Origin: Pedobacter schmidteae
GTDB lineage: Bacteria > Bacteroidota > Bacteroidia > Sphingobacteriales > Sphingobacteriaceae
Direction of reading: 5' to 3'
DNA length: 64,000 bases
Assembly (NCBI RefSeq): GCF_900564155.1
Contig: NZ_LS999839.1
Span: forward strand, 927,097 to 991,096
A program made the position numbers and the translations under genes. The notes under the pieces were generated by a model. That model did not search any database and was not told where the DNA came from. It was given only the letters and a program-made list of their open reading frames with translations. Positions 37,330 to 45,601 of the stretch are shown one piece after another (positions within the stretch are counted from its first letter, which is position 1; every line of letters begins with the position of its first letter).

Positions 37330-38769
37330 ATGAAAAAATTAAATATATACGGTATCACGCTCCTAAGCATGCTCGCGTTGTCGGCATGCGATAAAGAACT
37401 GAGCACACCGCCGCCCAATGCAAAGGTAAACGGAACGGCAATCATCGATCAGCGAACTGCACAAATTGTACTAAACGGCGTATATTACAGGTTTGCCAAT
37501 GCATCGGCTACTCAAACCAGCTGGACCGCTCAGAATGTTGGCCCAGCCATGCTTAGTGGCAATTTGGGTTATGCTTTTGGCGGTGCCTATCAGATTGAAA
37601 GCAACACTAACCTCAACCCCATGCTCATCCCCTCTATCTGGAGCAATGCGTATGTACTATTGGCGCAAACCAATGGTTTTATAGAAGGCGTAACCGAATT
37701 GCCTGACCGCGACTTCGCCTCACCTACACGTAAGGCTGAGATGCTTGCTGAGGCCCGTTATGTGAGGGCACATGCTCATTTTAAATTATTGCTATATTTT
37801 TCGGAGTGGAAAGATCTGGCCAGTCAAAACGGGGTTTTATTGCGAACCGAGCTGGGAGGTTTAAGTACAGCGATAAAAACCCGTAACAGTGTTGCCGAAT
37901 CTTATGATATCATTCTGAGCGACCTGGACTATGCGGTTGCAAACGGCCCCACAACCAACCCAAATTATTTTGTGAACAAATATGCAGCTATGGCTCTTGA
38001 AGCCCGCGTATTACTTACACGAGGTCAGCCTGCCGATATTGCGAAAGCACTGGAACTAACCAACGCAGTAATCGGCAGCAACAAATATACGCTGGAACCT
38101 AATTTAAAGGACATTTTTTATAGCAAAGGACTGGCAAGTAAAGAAGTAATTCTGGGGATAAGACCGCAGCTCAGCCAGGAAGTGAACCGAGAAATTCAGA
38201 GCAACAACTTCCGTCTGGGCGCCAGTAGTGGTTTTATTTCCAAAAAAGCCTTCCGTACGCTGCTGACCGGCGACCCTAGACAAACCTGGATGATTGGCGC
38301 AAAAACCAATCAGGTAGGCCGTCCTGATGATGAATATTTCACAAAATATGGTGCCTGGCCTGCAGCTGCGGCCACACAGCTTTCAGAAACACAGTATGCC
38401 ATCAGACTAACAGAAGTATACCTAATGAGGGCAGAGGCCCTTGCACGGTCGGGCGGATCATTGACAGATGCCAAAACCGACATCAAAACCGTAATGGCCC
38501 GGGCCGGAGTAACCAATTTTGCTAATGTTGACGACGCCAATACGCCAAATGATGTATGGGTTCAGGCTTACTATGAAACTTTGCGCAATCTTACCAATGA
38601 AGACGGTATAGACTGGAACGCACTTGTGCGCTTTCCCCTGAATACCATCACCTCATTGCGCCCTACCATTACAAAGGTGACACAACTATGGTTTGGTGTA
38701 CCGGTGGCAGAGTTTCAAACCAACCCTATGTTTGGCCAGCAAAATGCCGGTGGCTATCCTATTCAATAA
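37330..38769 (+). CDS. RagB/SusD family outer-membrane lipoprotein
   Basis: A 479-aa protein with a lipoprotein signal (GITLLSMLALSACDK, Cys20). It shows the SusD helical core (RTAQIVLNGVYYRFAN, RKAEMLAEARYVRAHAHFKLLLYFSEWKD) and the C-terminal pattern RLTEVYLMRAEALARSGG and ITKVTQLWFGVPVAEFQTNPMFGQQ. It pairs with the STN-type SusC 22 bp upstream. The substrate is not evident; a TlpA-like gene follows, which is common in SusCD loci not tied to glycans. Confidence 0.92.
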   Translation: MKKLNIYGITLLSMLALSACDKELSTPPPNAKVNGTAIIDQRTAQIVLNGVYYRFANASATQTSWTAQNVGPAMLSGNLGYAFGGAYQIESNTNLNPMLIPSIWSNAYVLLAQTNGFIEGVTELPDRDFASPTRKAEMLAEARYVRAHAHFKLLLYFSEWKDLASQNGVLLRTELGGLSTAIKTRNSVAESYDIILSDLDYAVANGPTTNPNYFVNKYAAMALEARVLLTRGQPADIAKALELTNAVIGSNKYTLEPNLKDIFYSKGLASKEVILGIRPQLSQEVNREIQSNNFRLGASSGFISKKAFRTLLTGDPRQTWMIGAKTNQVGRPDDEYFTKYGAWPAAAATQLSETQYAIRLTEVYLMRAEALARSGGSLTDAKTDIKTVMARAGVTNFANVDDANTPNDVWVQAYYETLRNLTNEDGIDWNALVRFPLNTITSLRPTITKVTQLWFGVPVAEFQTNPMFGQQNAGGYPIQ

Positions 38770-38786
38770 CGGAGGCATAAACGATC

Positions 38787-39941
38787 ATGAAAATAAAAAG
38801 TAACCTATTAAAATGCCTGATCGGTATAGTGATTGGCGGAACACTTTGTTCCGCCAGCACAAAAGCTCAAAATGCCACTAAGCCAATAATTGGTATTGGC
38901 GACAAAGCACCAGAACTGCTTCACGGCGCATGGCTAAAAGGTAAGCCTATAAAAGAATACCAAAAAGACCATTTATATATCATAGAATTCTGGGCAACAT
39001 GGTGCGGGCCATGCGTAGGGATGATGCCGCATCTTTCTGAAATTGCCAGGACCCATGCCGGCAATGTTACAGTAATTGGTGTAAACATCTGGGAGGATTC
39101 ACACGGAGCTGATAAGCCCCGAGAGAAGCCATATGATGTTAATCAGCCCCGTGTAAAGCGCTTTCTGAAAAGTATGGGCAACAAAGTGACCTACAGCATT
39201 GTGATGGACAACAATGAAGAATACATGGGAAAAAACTGGATGAAGGCAGCCGGTCAGTCGGGAATACCATGTTCATTTATGATTAAAAATGGAAAAATCA
39301 TGTGGATCGGGCATCCCGCTGAACTCGATTCCATGATTTCAATCGTTCAGGACAGCAAGTATGATATCGCAGCTGCCCGCAGGAAAAGTGATGCCGCAAA
39401 GGCCACGCGTGCAGCTACTGGTGTAGACGCCAAAGTAGCAAAGATCAGGGCAGACTTTGCAGCTGCAGCAAAAGACAAACAGTACGATAAAGCAGTAGCG
39501 ATACTGGATACCGGTTCGGCAGAGCTGCCTCAATGGGCGCCCTTTTTTGGATACCATAAATTTCAGGTATTACTGGATTACAACCAGGCCGGAGCACTGG
39601 AATTTATGAAACAATGGGAAAGCACTGCCCCTGGGTTTAAAAGCTCGGCAGGGATAGCAATTTGCAAAAAGAAGGGACTATCTAAAGATTTTTACGAGTA
39701 TGGGATCAACATTTTGAAAGAGCAGGCCGATAATCCGCAACCTGGCTCGCTGATGTATAACCATATTGCGGTAGCCTACGCCAATATGGGCAATATAGAT
39801 GCCGCTGTTGAAGCTCAGGAAAAAGCCATTGAAATGGCCAAACGGTATGTAAAGGAGGGCAAATTTGCAGGCTCCGTTACAGAAAGCACCATAGAAGCAT
39901 ACATCAAAACACTTGCTGCATATAAAAAGGGTGATCGTTAG
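38787..39941 (+). CDS. TlpA-like thioredoxin-fold protein, exported
   Basis: A 384-aa protein with a signal peptide (IGIVIGGTLCSASTKAQ). The thioredoxin fold at about 35-190 has the redox motif WATWCGPCVGMMPHL and the cis-Pro loop SGIPCSFMI. The C-terminal 190 residues are helical repeats of TPR type (YNHIAVAYANMGNIDAAVEAQEKAIEMA). It probably reduces or oxidises exported proteins. It is the last gene of the sigma/FecR/SusCD transcript, 17 bp after SusD. An intrinsic terminator overlaps its stop codon. Confidence 0.9.
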   Translation: MKIKSNLLKCLIGIVIGGTLCSASTKAQNATKPIIGIGDKAPELLHGAWLKGKPIKEYQKDHLYIIEFWATWCGPCVGMMPHLSEIARTHAGNVTVIGVNIWEDSHGADKPREKPYDVNQPRVKRFLKSMGNKVTYSIVMDNNEEYMGKNWMKAAGQSGIPCSFMIKNGKIMWIGHPAELDSMISIVQDSKYDIAAARRKSDAAKATRAATGVDAKVAKIRADFAAAAKDKQYDKAVAILDTGSAELPQWAPFFGYHKFQVLLDYNQAGALEFMKQWESTAPGFKSSAGIAICKKKGLSKDFYEYGINILKEQADNPQPGSLMYNHIAVAYANMGNIDAAVEAQEKAIEMAKRYVKEGKFAGSVTESTIEAYIKTLAAYKKGDR

Positions 39942-39953
39942 ATCGCTCTTTTT
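39929..39953 (+). terminator. Intrinsic terminator overlapping the tlpA-like stop codon
   Basis: GGGTGATC (39929-39936) pairs with GATCGCTC (39941-39948), with two G-U pairs and a 4-nt loop, followed by a T-run to 39953. The stem includes the TAG stop codon. Confidence 0.65.
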
Positions 39954-40024
39954 GTATGCTCATTTATCATAAGTTCATGAACTGCTATAAATAGTCATTT
40001 CATATACCGGAGGTAGTATAATCA

Positions 40025-40951
40025 TCAATCAGTAGGGCGCAAGAAAGGGAAACCGGCATTACTCTCAATAAAGACCTTACGGTATTCCCGGGGCGACATC
40101 CCCTGATGAATTTTAAATTGTCTGTTAAAATAGGACACGTTATCAAAACCACAGGCATAACATATATCCGTAATGTTATGTTCTTTTCCCATCAATAATT
40201 TAGTAGCATGACTAATCCTTATCTCATTTACAAACTGGGAGAAGGTTTTATGCGTGCTCCTTTTAAAGTAACGGCAAAACGCGGCCATATTCATGCAGGC
40301 CATAGAAGCCGCCGATCTGATATCAATACTATGATGATAATTTTCAAACACATAGTTGAAAATGGAAGCCAGTTTTTTAGAATCACTTTCCCTGTACCGT
40401 ATTTTTCTGATATCTTCTGTAAGCAACAAAGCGCCTTCTCTACTGCGCAGGGACAGCTCTTCCAATACCTGCAGCAAAAGTATCAGGTTCTTCATTTGCT
40501 GATTAGGCTGGAATTGAAAAAAACTGCTGCTAAGGGAGGGGCCTGCTGTACTGAATTTTATGCCATAAGCCGATTGCTGCAGCAGCTCCTTTACCTTTCT
40601 CAGCTCCAGGGTCTCGAAAAATTCCTTGCCCATGAAATCTGCCGTGAACTGCACTACAATAGCATGCGCCACTTCAGCGCTGTCAACAGATAGGTTATCA
40701 CTGGAAAAACAATGCACCAGCCCCGGACCGAACATAAAAATTTCTCCTTCTTTATAGTCCATCACTTTGTTACCCACATACACCTGACCAGAGCTTTTTA
40801 CAATTAAAATCACTTCATAGCCATGGTGAAAATGAAAGGTATTGGTGAACCGGGGCTGACAGTATTCCTTAATCGCAAAACTGGCATCCTCAGAAGTAGA
40901 TATCTGTCGGTAGGAAGCTTTCATATGACTCATTTTTAGTACAATACTCAT
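40025..40951 (-). CDS. AraC-family transcriptional regulator with a cupin-like N-terminus
   Basis: A 308-aa protein. Residues about 20-130 form a cupin-like sensor (FHHGYEVILIVKSSGQVYVGNKVMDYKEGEIFMFGPGLVHCF). The C-terminus (about 205-300) has the two AraC helix-turn-helices: DIRSAASMACMNMAAFCRYFKR and HNITDICYACGFDNVSYFNRQFKIHQGMSPREYRK. It is divergent from the epimerase gene at 41110, with about 158 bp between. A role as local activator of the catabolic operon, responding to a sugar, is inferred. Confidence 0.9.
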   Translation of the reverse strand: MSIVLKMSHMKASYRQISTSEDASFAIKEYCQPRFTNTFHFHHGYEVILIVKSSGQVYVGNKVMDYKEGEIFMFGPGLVHCFSSDNLSVDSAEVAHAIVVQFTADFMGKEFFETLELRKVKELLQQSAYGIKFSTAGPSLSSSFFQFQPNQQMKNLILLLQVLEELSLRSREGALLLTEDIRKIRYRESDSKKLASIFNYVFENYHHSIDIRSAASMACMNMAAFCRYFKRSTHKTFSQFVNEIRISHATKLLMGKEHNITDICYACGFDNVSYFNRQFKIHQGMSPREYRKVFIESNAGFPFLRPTD

Positions 40952-41109
40952 TTTCAGAAGTAAAAATTAAGCATTAAGGTAAATATAGTATCAAAATTTG
41001 GCAAATGCAGTACTTTTATTTCAAGGGATATCTGAATAAGTTTGTTATGTTGGCTTCCCGTTATGAACAGCCAACAATCAAAACCAGACCACTTTTAATA
41101 TCATTCTTT

Positions 41110-41994
41110 ATGGAACTTGCGATACACAATTGGATGCGTGCCGAGACTATAGAAACTACAATACAAAGAGTTTCCGCAATCGGATATACCAGGCTTGAAA
41201 TTGCCGGAAGCCCGGAACAATACAACACAAAAGACCTGAGAAAACTAATGAAAGCGCACAATCTTTCGTGCTGGGGTTCTGTAACGCTGATGCTTGGCGA
41301 ACGGAACCTGCTGGCCCGCAATGAAGCACAACGGGCAGCTTCTGTCAGGTATGTAAAAGATGTAGTGAAGATGGTAAAAGAGCTGGACGGACATATGGTT
41401 TCTGTAGTGCCGGGTACAGTAGGAAAAATAGTCCCGGATGGGAGACCTGAAGAAGAATGGGACTGGGCTGTTGACTCCATGAAAGAGATATATGAATACA
41501 GTGAATCTGCCGGTATTTTACTCGGCATAGAGCCTATTAACCGCTTTGAAACCTATTTCATCAACCGTGCAGAACAGGCATTGGCATTGGCAGCAGCAGT
41601 TGGCCCAAACTGCGGCGTATGCCTCGATACCTTTCATATGAACATAGAAGAAAACAATATATACGAAGCCATTAAACTGGCCGAAGGCAAGCTGGTAGGT
41701 TTTCATGTGGCCGACAATAACCGGATGGCCCCCGGAATGGGGCAGCTCAACTGGCAAAAGATTATCGATACCCTACGGCAAATCAATTACAACGATGTAC
41801 TTTCTGTAGAGTTCTGTGCACCAATAGACCGCACCCCCGCCAATCCATACCCGGGTTCTATTGACGAGACACCCCAAAACCTAAGCCCGGAGCAGGAGAA
41901 ATTCCTGATAGATCATGGAAGCTCGTCCGTTACAGACGAATTTTACACCATGCTCAGCAAAGAATCATATCATACTTTATCAAAACTTATCTAA
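41110..41994 (+). CDS. Sugar isomerase/epimerase, DTE (D-tagatose 3-epimerase)-like TIM barrel
   Basis: About 294 aa from ATG 41110; the frame extends to 41005 but the added residues are not family-like. It belongs to the xylose-isomerase-like TIM-barrel superfamily. Metal ligands are visible as EPINR (Glu), LDTFHMNIEE (Asp/His), FHVADNNRMAPGMGQLNW (His) and VEFCAP (Glu), the pattern of D-tagatose or D-psicose 3-epimerases. Usual length is about 290. It would interconvert ketoses or a keto-sugar acid as a first catabolic step. The enolase-superfamily gene follows after 116 bp. Confidence 0.85.
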   Translation: MELAIHNWMRAETIETTIQRVSAIGYTRLEIAGSPEQYNTKDLRKLMKAHNLSCWGSVTLMLGERNLLARNEAQRAASVRYVKDVVKMVKELDGHMVSVVPGTVGKIVPDGRPEEEWDWAVDSMKEIYEYSESAGILLGIEPINRFETYFINRAEQALALAAAVGPNCGVCLDTFHMNIEENNIYEAIKLAEGKLVGFHVADNNRMAPGMGQLNWQKIIDTLRQINYNDVLSVEFCAPIDRTPANPYPGSIDETPQNLSPEQEKFLIDHGSSSVTDEFYTMLSKESYHTLSKLI

Positions 41995-42110
41995 AGCATG
42001 AAGCCGCCATGATTTTTCATCATGATAGCCTCATCACAAATAAAACCGCCGAAGGCAGCTTGAAGGCAAAACAAACAATAAATACTGCTGAAAAAACAAA
42101 TAATAGGTAA

Positions 42111-43277
42111 ATGAAAATAACTAACGTAGAAGCATTTTGGCTGCGCTGCCCAATCCCTGAAGCAAAACAACACAGCTCGGACTATGGACTGCTCACCAAT
42201 TTTGACATGACCCTGGTGGTAATCACAACTGATTCAGGACTGCAAGGCTTTGGAGAAGCCAAAGCCGCAGTAGGATCTTCCGGAGTATGTGCTTCCATTG
42301 TAAATTGTATCGAAAACGAACTGAAACCGATACTGATGGGTAAACCCGTAAAGGACATTACCCGTTTATGGGAAGAAATGTACAATGGAACAAGAGACCA
42401 TTATGCACTATCCAGAGGGAGAAAATTCCCTATACTCGGCAGGCGGGGCCTTACCATGTCGGCCATGAGCGGCATCGATACAGCGTTATGGGACTTGAAA
42501 GGCAAAATGCTCAACGTTCCTGTATTGGACCTGCTTGGAGGGGCATGCAGGGCAAAAATGCCGGCTTATGCAAGTGGAGGCTGGGCAGATGAGCACAGTA
42601 TCGGCGAACAATTAAAAGGATATGTAAGCAAGGGATTTCAGGGGGTGAAGATGCGTGTTGGCGTGATGGACGATACTGTTCAGAAAAGCGTAGACCGGGT
42701 AAAGGCTGCCAGAGCTGCCCTCGGGCCGGATATCAAATTGATGGTAGATGCACATGGAACCTTCAGTGTGCCCGAGGCGAAACAATTTTGTAAGGGAGTA
42801 GAAGACTGCAATATATATTGGTTTGAAGAACCCATTAGTCCCGACAATAAGAAAGGAACTGCAGAGGTAAGGGCTTCCACGCACATACCTATTGCCGCAG
42901 GTGAAAGTGAATTTACCAGTTTTGATATTCACGATCTCTTGCAAATAAGGGCCATAGATGTTATTCAGCCGGATGCGGCCATCATTGGTGGTATTTCGGA
43001 GGCCATGCGTACCAGTCATCTGGCCAGTGTGCATCAGGTAGAGCTGGCGCCACATTGCTGGGGTTCGGCATTTTCTTTTATGGCAGGGCTAACTGTAGCT
43101 TTTGCATCGCCTTCTGCAACAGTTATTGAATTTTCTCTGGGAGGAAACCCCATGATGTATGATCTGGTGAACGAACAGATTGCCGTTGAAAACGGCGAGA
43201 TAGCAGCCCCCTCTGCTCCGGGATTAGGACTAAGCCCCAACTGGGATTTTGTAAAACAGTTTAAGCAATCGGTTTAA
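42111..43277 (+). CDS. Enolase-superfamily (mandelate racemase/muconate lactonizing) sugar-acid dehydratase
   Basis: A 388-aa protein. The N-terminal capping domain is followed by a barrel with GVKMRVG (Lys/Arg base pair), LMVDAHG (metal Asp), WFEEP (metal Glu), AAGESEF (metal Glu), QPDAAIIGG (Asp) and PHCWG (His), which is the acid-sugar dehydratase type with the His-Asp dyad. It would remove water from a sugar acid such as an aldonate to give a 2-keto-3-deoxy acid. It is first in a run of five genes with gaps of 21 bp or less, so it defines a catabolic operon. The exact sugar is not known. Confidence 0.88.
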   Translation: MKITNVEAFWLRCPIPEAKQHSSDYGLLTNFDMTLVVITTDSGLQGFGEAKAAVGSSGVCASIVNCIENELKPILMGKPVKDITRLWEEMYNGTRDHYALSRGRKFPILGRRGLTMSAMSGIDTALWDLKGKMLNVPVLDLLGGACRAKMPAYASGGWADEHSIGEQLKGYVSKGFQGVKMRVGVMDDTVQKSVDRVKAARAALGPDIKLMVDAHGTFSVPEAKQFCKGVEDCNIYWFEEPISPDNKKGTAEVRASTHIPIAAGESEFTSFDIHDLLQIRAIDVIQPDAAIIGGISEAMRTSHLASVHQVELAPHCWGSAFSFMAGLTVAFASPSATVIEFSLGGNPMMYDLVNEQIAVENGEIAAPSAPGLGLSPNWDFVKQFKQSV

Positions 43278-43287
43278 ATCATTACTT

Positions 43288-43779
43288 ATGGCAAAAGCAC
43301 TTAAAATTAACCATGTTACACTCATCGTAAACAACCTGGAAAAAGCCACAGAGTTCTACAAACAAGAACTTGGCCTCGAACCCCTACCCGCTTTTCGGTT
43401 CGATTATCCCGTGATGTTCTTCAAATTTAATGATGAACAGCAACTGCATATTTCAGAATGGGACGACCAGACTTCATTTCGTGGCCACATCTGTGTACAG
43501 GTAGACGATTTCAACAGTATCTTTTTCCGAATGAAAGAACTGAATGCCATTGACGTAAGTCCCTGGGGAAAAGTGCGGAAGCTTCCAGATGGGGCCATGC
43601 AGATGTTTGTCCGAGACCCTTCCGGTAATCTTGTTGAGATTTCTTCCGTACCAGGAGCAGAAGTAGACGACCGCATATTTAAAGATGAACTGTATGAAGA
43701 AGGCTTATATGTTTCAAACAGGAACGATTTCAGAGGGCTCAAATCTGACGACGCGACCTTATATCATAACAAGCCATGA
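43288..43779 (+). CDS. VOC-superfamily protein (glyoxalase/bleomycin-resistance fold)
   Basis: A 163-aa protein with the VOC pattern: NHVTLIVNNLEKATEFYKQELGL, a central strand QLHISEWDD, HICVQVDDF, and FVRDPSGNLVEISSV. Possible metal ligands are the His of NHV, the His of LHIS and the Glu of VEIS. Such proteins act on small oxygenated acids or as lyases or isomerases. It overlaps the next start by 4 bp. Its function in this operon is not clear, but a role in processing the dehydratase product is possible. Confidence 0.85.
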   Translation: MAKALKINHVTLIVNNLEKATEFYKQELGLEPLPAFRFDYPVMFFKFNDEQQLHISEWDDQTSFRGHICVQVDDFNSIFFRMKELNAIDVSPWGKVRKLPDGAMQMFVRDPSGNLVEISSVPGAEVDDRIFKDELYEEGLYVSNRNDFRGLKSDDATLYHNKP

Positions 43780-44711
43780 TGAAGAACGTATTGTTACTTG
43801 AAACCATTGCAGAGGAAGCATTAACCCTGCTACAGGAAAATGCGAATGTGTACACAGGATACGATGAGTCCGAATTAAAAAATACCCTGAACAGCGTAGA
43901 AGTACATGCTATTATTACGAGGGGAAAAAAGCACATAGATAGAGCCTTGATGGAAGCCTGCCCGGCTTTGCAGGTGGCAGCAAGATGTGGTGTGGGGCTT
44001 GATAACTTAGATGTGGCCGAGGCAACGGCAAGAAAGGTCCGCGTGATCAATGCGCCGGGCAGTAATGCCGCTACCATTGCAGAACATACTCTGGCCTTAA
44101 TGCTGATGTTAATGCGCGACATGTACAATTCGGTAAACTGCGTAAAGCAGAACGACTGGAACTGGCGCAATCAATATAGCGGAGATGAACTGAATGGCAA
44201 AACCCTTGGCATACTGGGAATGGGAAATATAGGAAAACGTGTAGCAAGATTGGCAGAGGCATTTGGTATGAACGTACAGTACTGGAGCAGGTCAGCGCAA
44301 AGCTTACCGATGGACGAAGTATTAAAGCAAGCAGACATAATTAGCCTGCACCTACCTCTAACTAAAGAAACGAATGAGCTGATCGGTGCTGAGCAGCTGG
44401 CACTAATGAAACCTCAGGCATTTCTGGTCAACACCGCAAGAGGTGCTTTGATAGACCACGTTGCCCTGCTGGATGCTTTAAATGCACAGCGCATTGCCGG
44501 TTTTGCGGCCGACGTGCTGCCAGATGAACCTCCTGTACAAAGCCGCTCCCTTGTACAGCACCCACGCACCATGATCACACCCCATTCTGCCAGCCTTACC
44601 GCATCCACCTACCGGCAAATGTGCCTGTTTACGGTAAAGAATGTATTGGCTGTACTTGCGGGACAGCAGCCCGAATTAAGCAGTGTATATAATCGCAATT
44701 CATTTGTATGA
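43776..44711 (+). CDS. D-isomer-specific 2-hydroxyacid dehydrogenase
   Basis: A 311-aa protein. The Rossmann glycine motif is GILGMGNIGKRVARL (about 148-162). Catalytic residues are visible as Arg in VNTARGALID, Glu in DVLPDEPPV, and His in TPHSAS. It would reduce a 2-keto acid to a D-2-hydroxy acid using NAD(P)H, or the reverse. It starts in the 4-bp ATGA overlap with the VOC gene. Glycerate- or phosphoglycerate-type substrates are likely in a sugar-acid path, but this is not shown. Confidence 0.9.
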   Translation: MMKNVLLLETIAEEALTLLQENANVYTGYDESELKNTLNSVEVHAIITRGKKHIDRALMEACPALQVAARCGVGLDNLDVAEATARKVRVINAPGSNAATIAEHTLALMLMLMRDMYNSVNCVKQNDWNWRNQYSGDELNGKTLGILGMGNIGKRVARLAEAFGMNVQYWSRSAQSLPMDEVLKQADIISLHLPLTKETNELIGAEQLALMKPQAFLVNTARGALIDHVALLDALNAQRIAGFAADVLPDEPPVQSRSLVQHPRTMITPHSASLTASTYRQMCLFTVKNVLAVLAGQQPELSSVYNRNSFV

Positions 44712-44732
44712 TAACCACTAATCCTGATTAAG

Positions 44733-45590
44733 ATGAATACTTTTTGTATAAGTTTATTGTTAACCCTAAGTACAGCATTGTTCTGCACGCCATCTCCTCA
44801 AAAAGCTAAAAAACCACTTGTTGTTTTTGTATGTGGAGATCACGAATATAGTGGTGAAGAAACACTTCCCATTATTGCTGCCGAGTTGGAAAAAAACTAC
44901 GGCATGAGGACCATCGTGCTCAAAGCAGCTCCCGATCACAACAGCGAAGAGAATATTCCCGGACTGGAAGCTTTAAAGGATGCGGATTTAGCCGTTTTCT
45001 ACTTGCGCTGGAGAAGGCTTCCTCCTGAACAGCTTAAACATATTGAGGCATACCTGAAATCGGGAAAACCTGTAATGGGTTTTCGGACCACCACGCACGC
45101 ATTCAATTTTCCTAAAGGACATACCAGTGAAAAATGGAATGCTTTCGGAGAGTTTGCGTTGAACGCGCCCCCGGGATGGGGAGGGAAAGCTAAACATACC
45201 CACTATGGACACAATAGCAGCACAGATGTAAGCATCATTCCTAAACAATCAACTCATCCTATCCTTACCGGTGTAGCAAAGGATTTTCATGTGCGCTCGT
45301 GGCTGTACCATATAGTGCCCGACTATCCCCTGAAAGGTTCCACCACATTGCTTACCGGAAAAGCGGTAAACCCGCAAAGAGAAGCCGTAGAAAACCCCGT
45401 AGCATGGACAGGAACAAACTCTTTTGGCGGAAAGATCTTTATGACCACGCTGGGTCATCCCGAAGATTTCAGGGTTGAAGCGTTTCAGCGGTTGGTGATT
45501 AATGCTGTTCACGATGAACTGGGCCTGAAAGTACCAAAGAAATGGAAAGGTAAAATGGATATCCAGGTCCCTTATCGTATTGTTAAATAA
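44733..45590 (+). CDS. ThuA-like domain protein, secreted
   Basis: A 285-aa protein with an N-terminal signal peptide (LLLTLSTALFCTPS). It has a ThuA/glutamine-amidotransferase-like fold (VFVCGDHEYSGEETLPIIAAELEKN; LKDADLAVFYLRWRRLPPEQLKHIEAYLKSGKPVMGFRTTTHAF). A late segment (GKIFMTTLGHPEDF) is conserved in ThuA proteins. ThuA-type proteins occur in sugar-oxidation operons together with dehydrogenases and cytochrome-type partners. It lies 21 bp after the dehydrogenase and 11 bp before the heme-binding fusion. Confidence 0.85.
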   Translation: MNTFCISLLLTLSTALFCTPSPQKAKKPLVVFVCGDHEYSGEETLPIIAAELEKNYGMRTIVLKAAPDHNSEENIPGLEALKDADLAVFYLRWRRLPPEQLKHIEAYLKSGKPVMGFRTTTHAFNFPKGHTSEKWNAFGEFALNAPPGWGGKAKHTHYGHNSSTDVSIIPKQSTHPILTGVAKDFHVRSWLYHIVPDYPLKGSTTLLTGKAVNPQREAVENPVAWTGTNSFGGKIFMTTLGHPEDFRVEAFQRLVINAVHDELGLKVPKKWKGKMDIQVPYRIVK

Positions 45591-45601
45591 ACCTGCCAGA
45601 G

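Noticed and set aside
40208..40693. 161-aa open frame on the + strand
   Set aside because: Antisense to the AraC-family regulator, which is clearly real.
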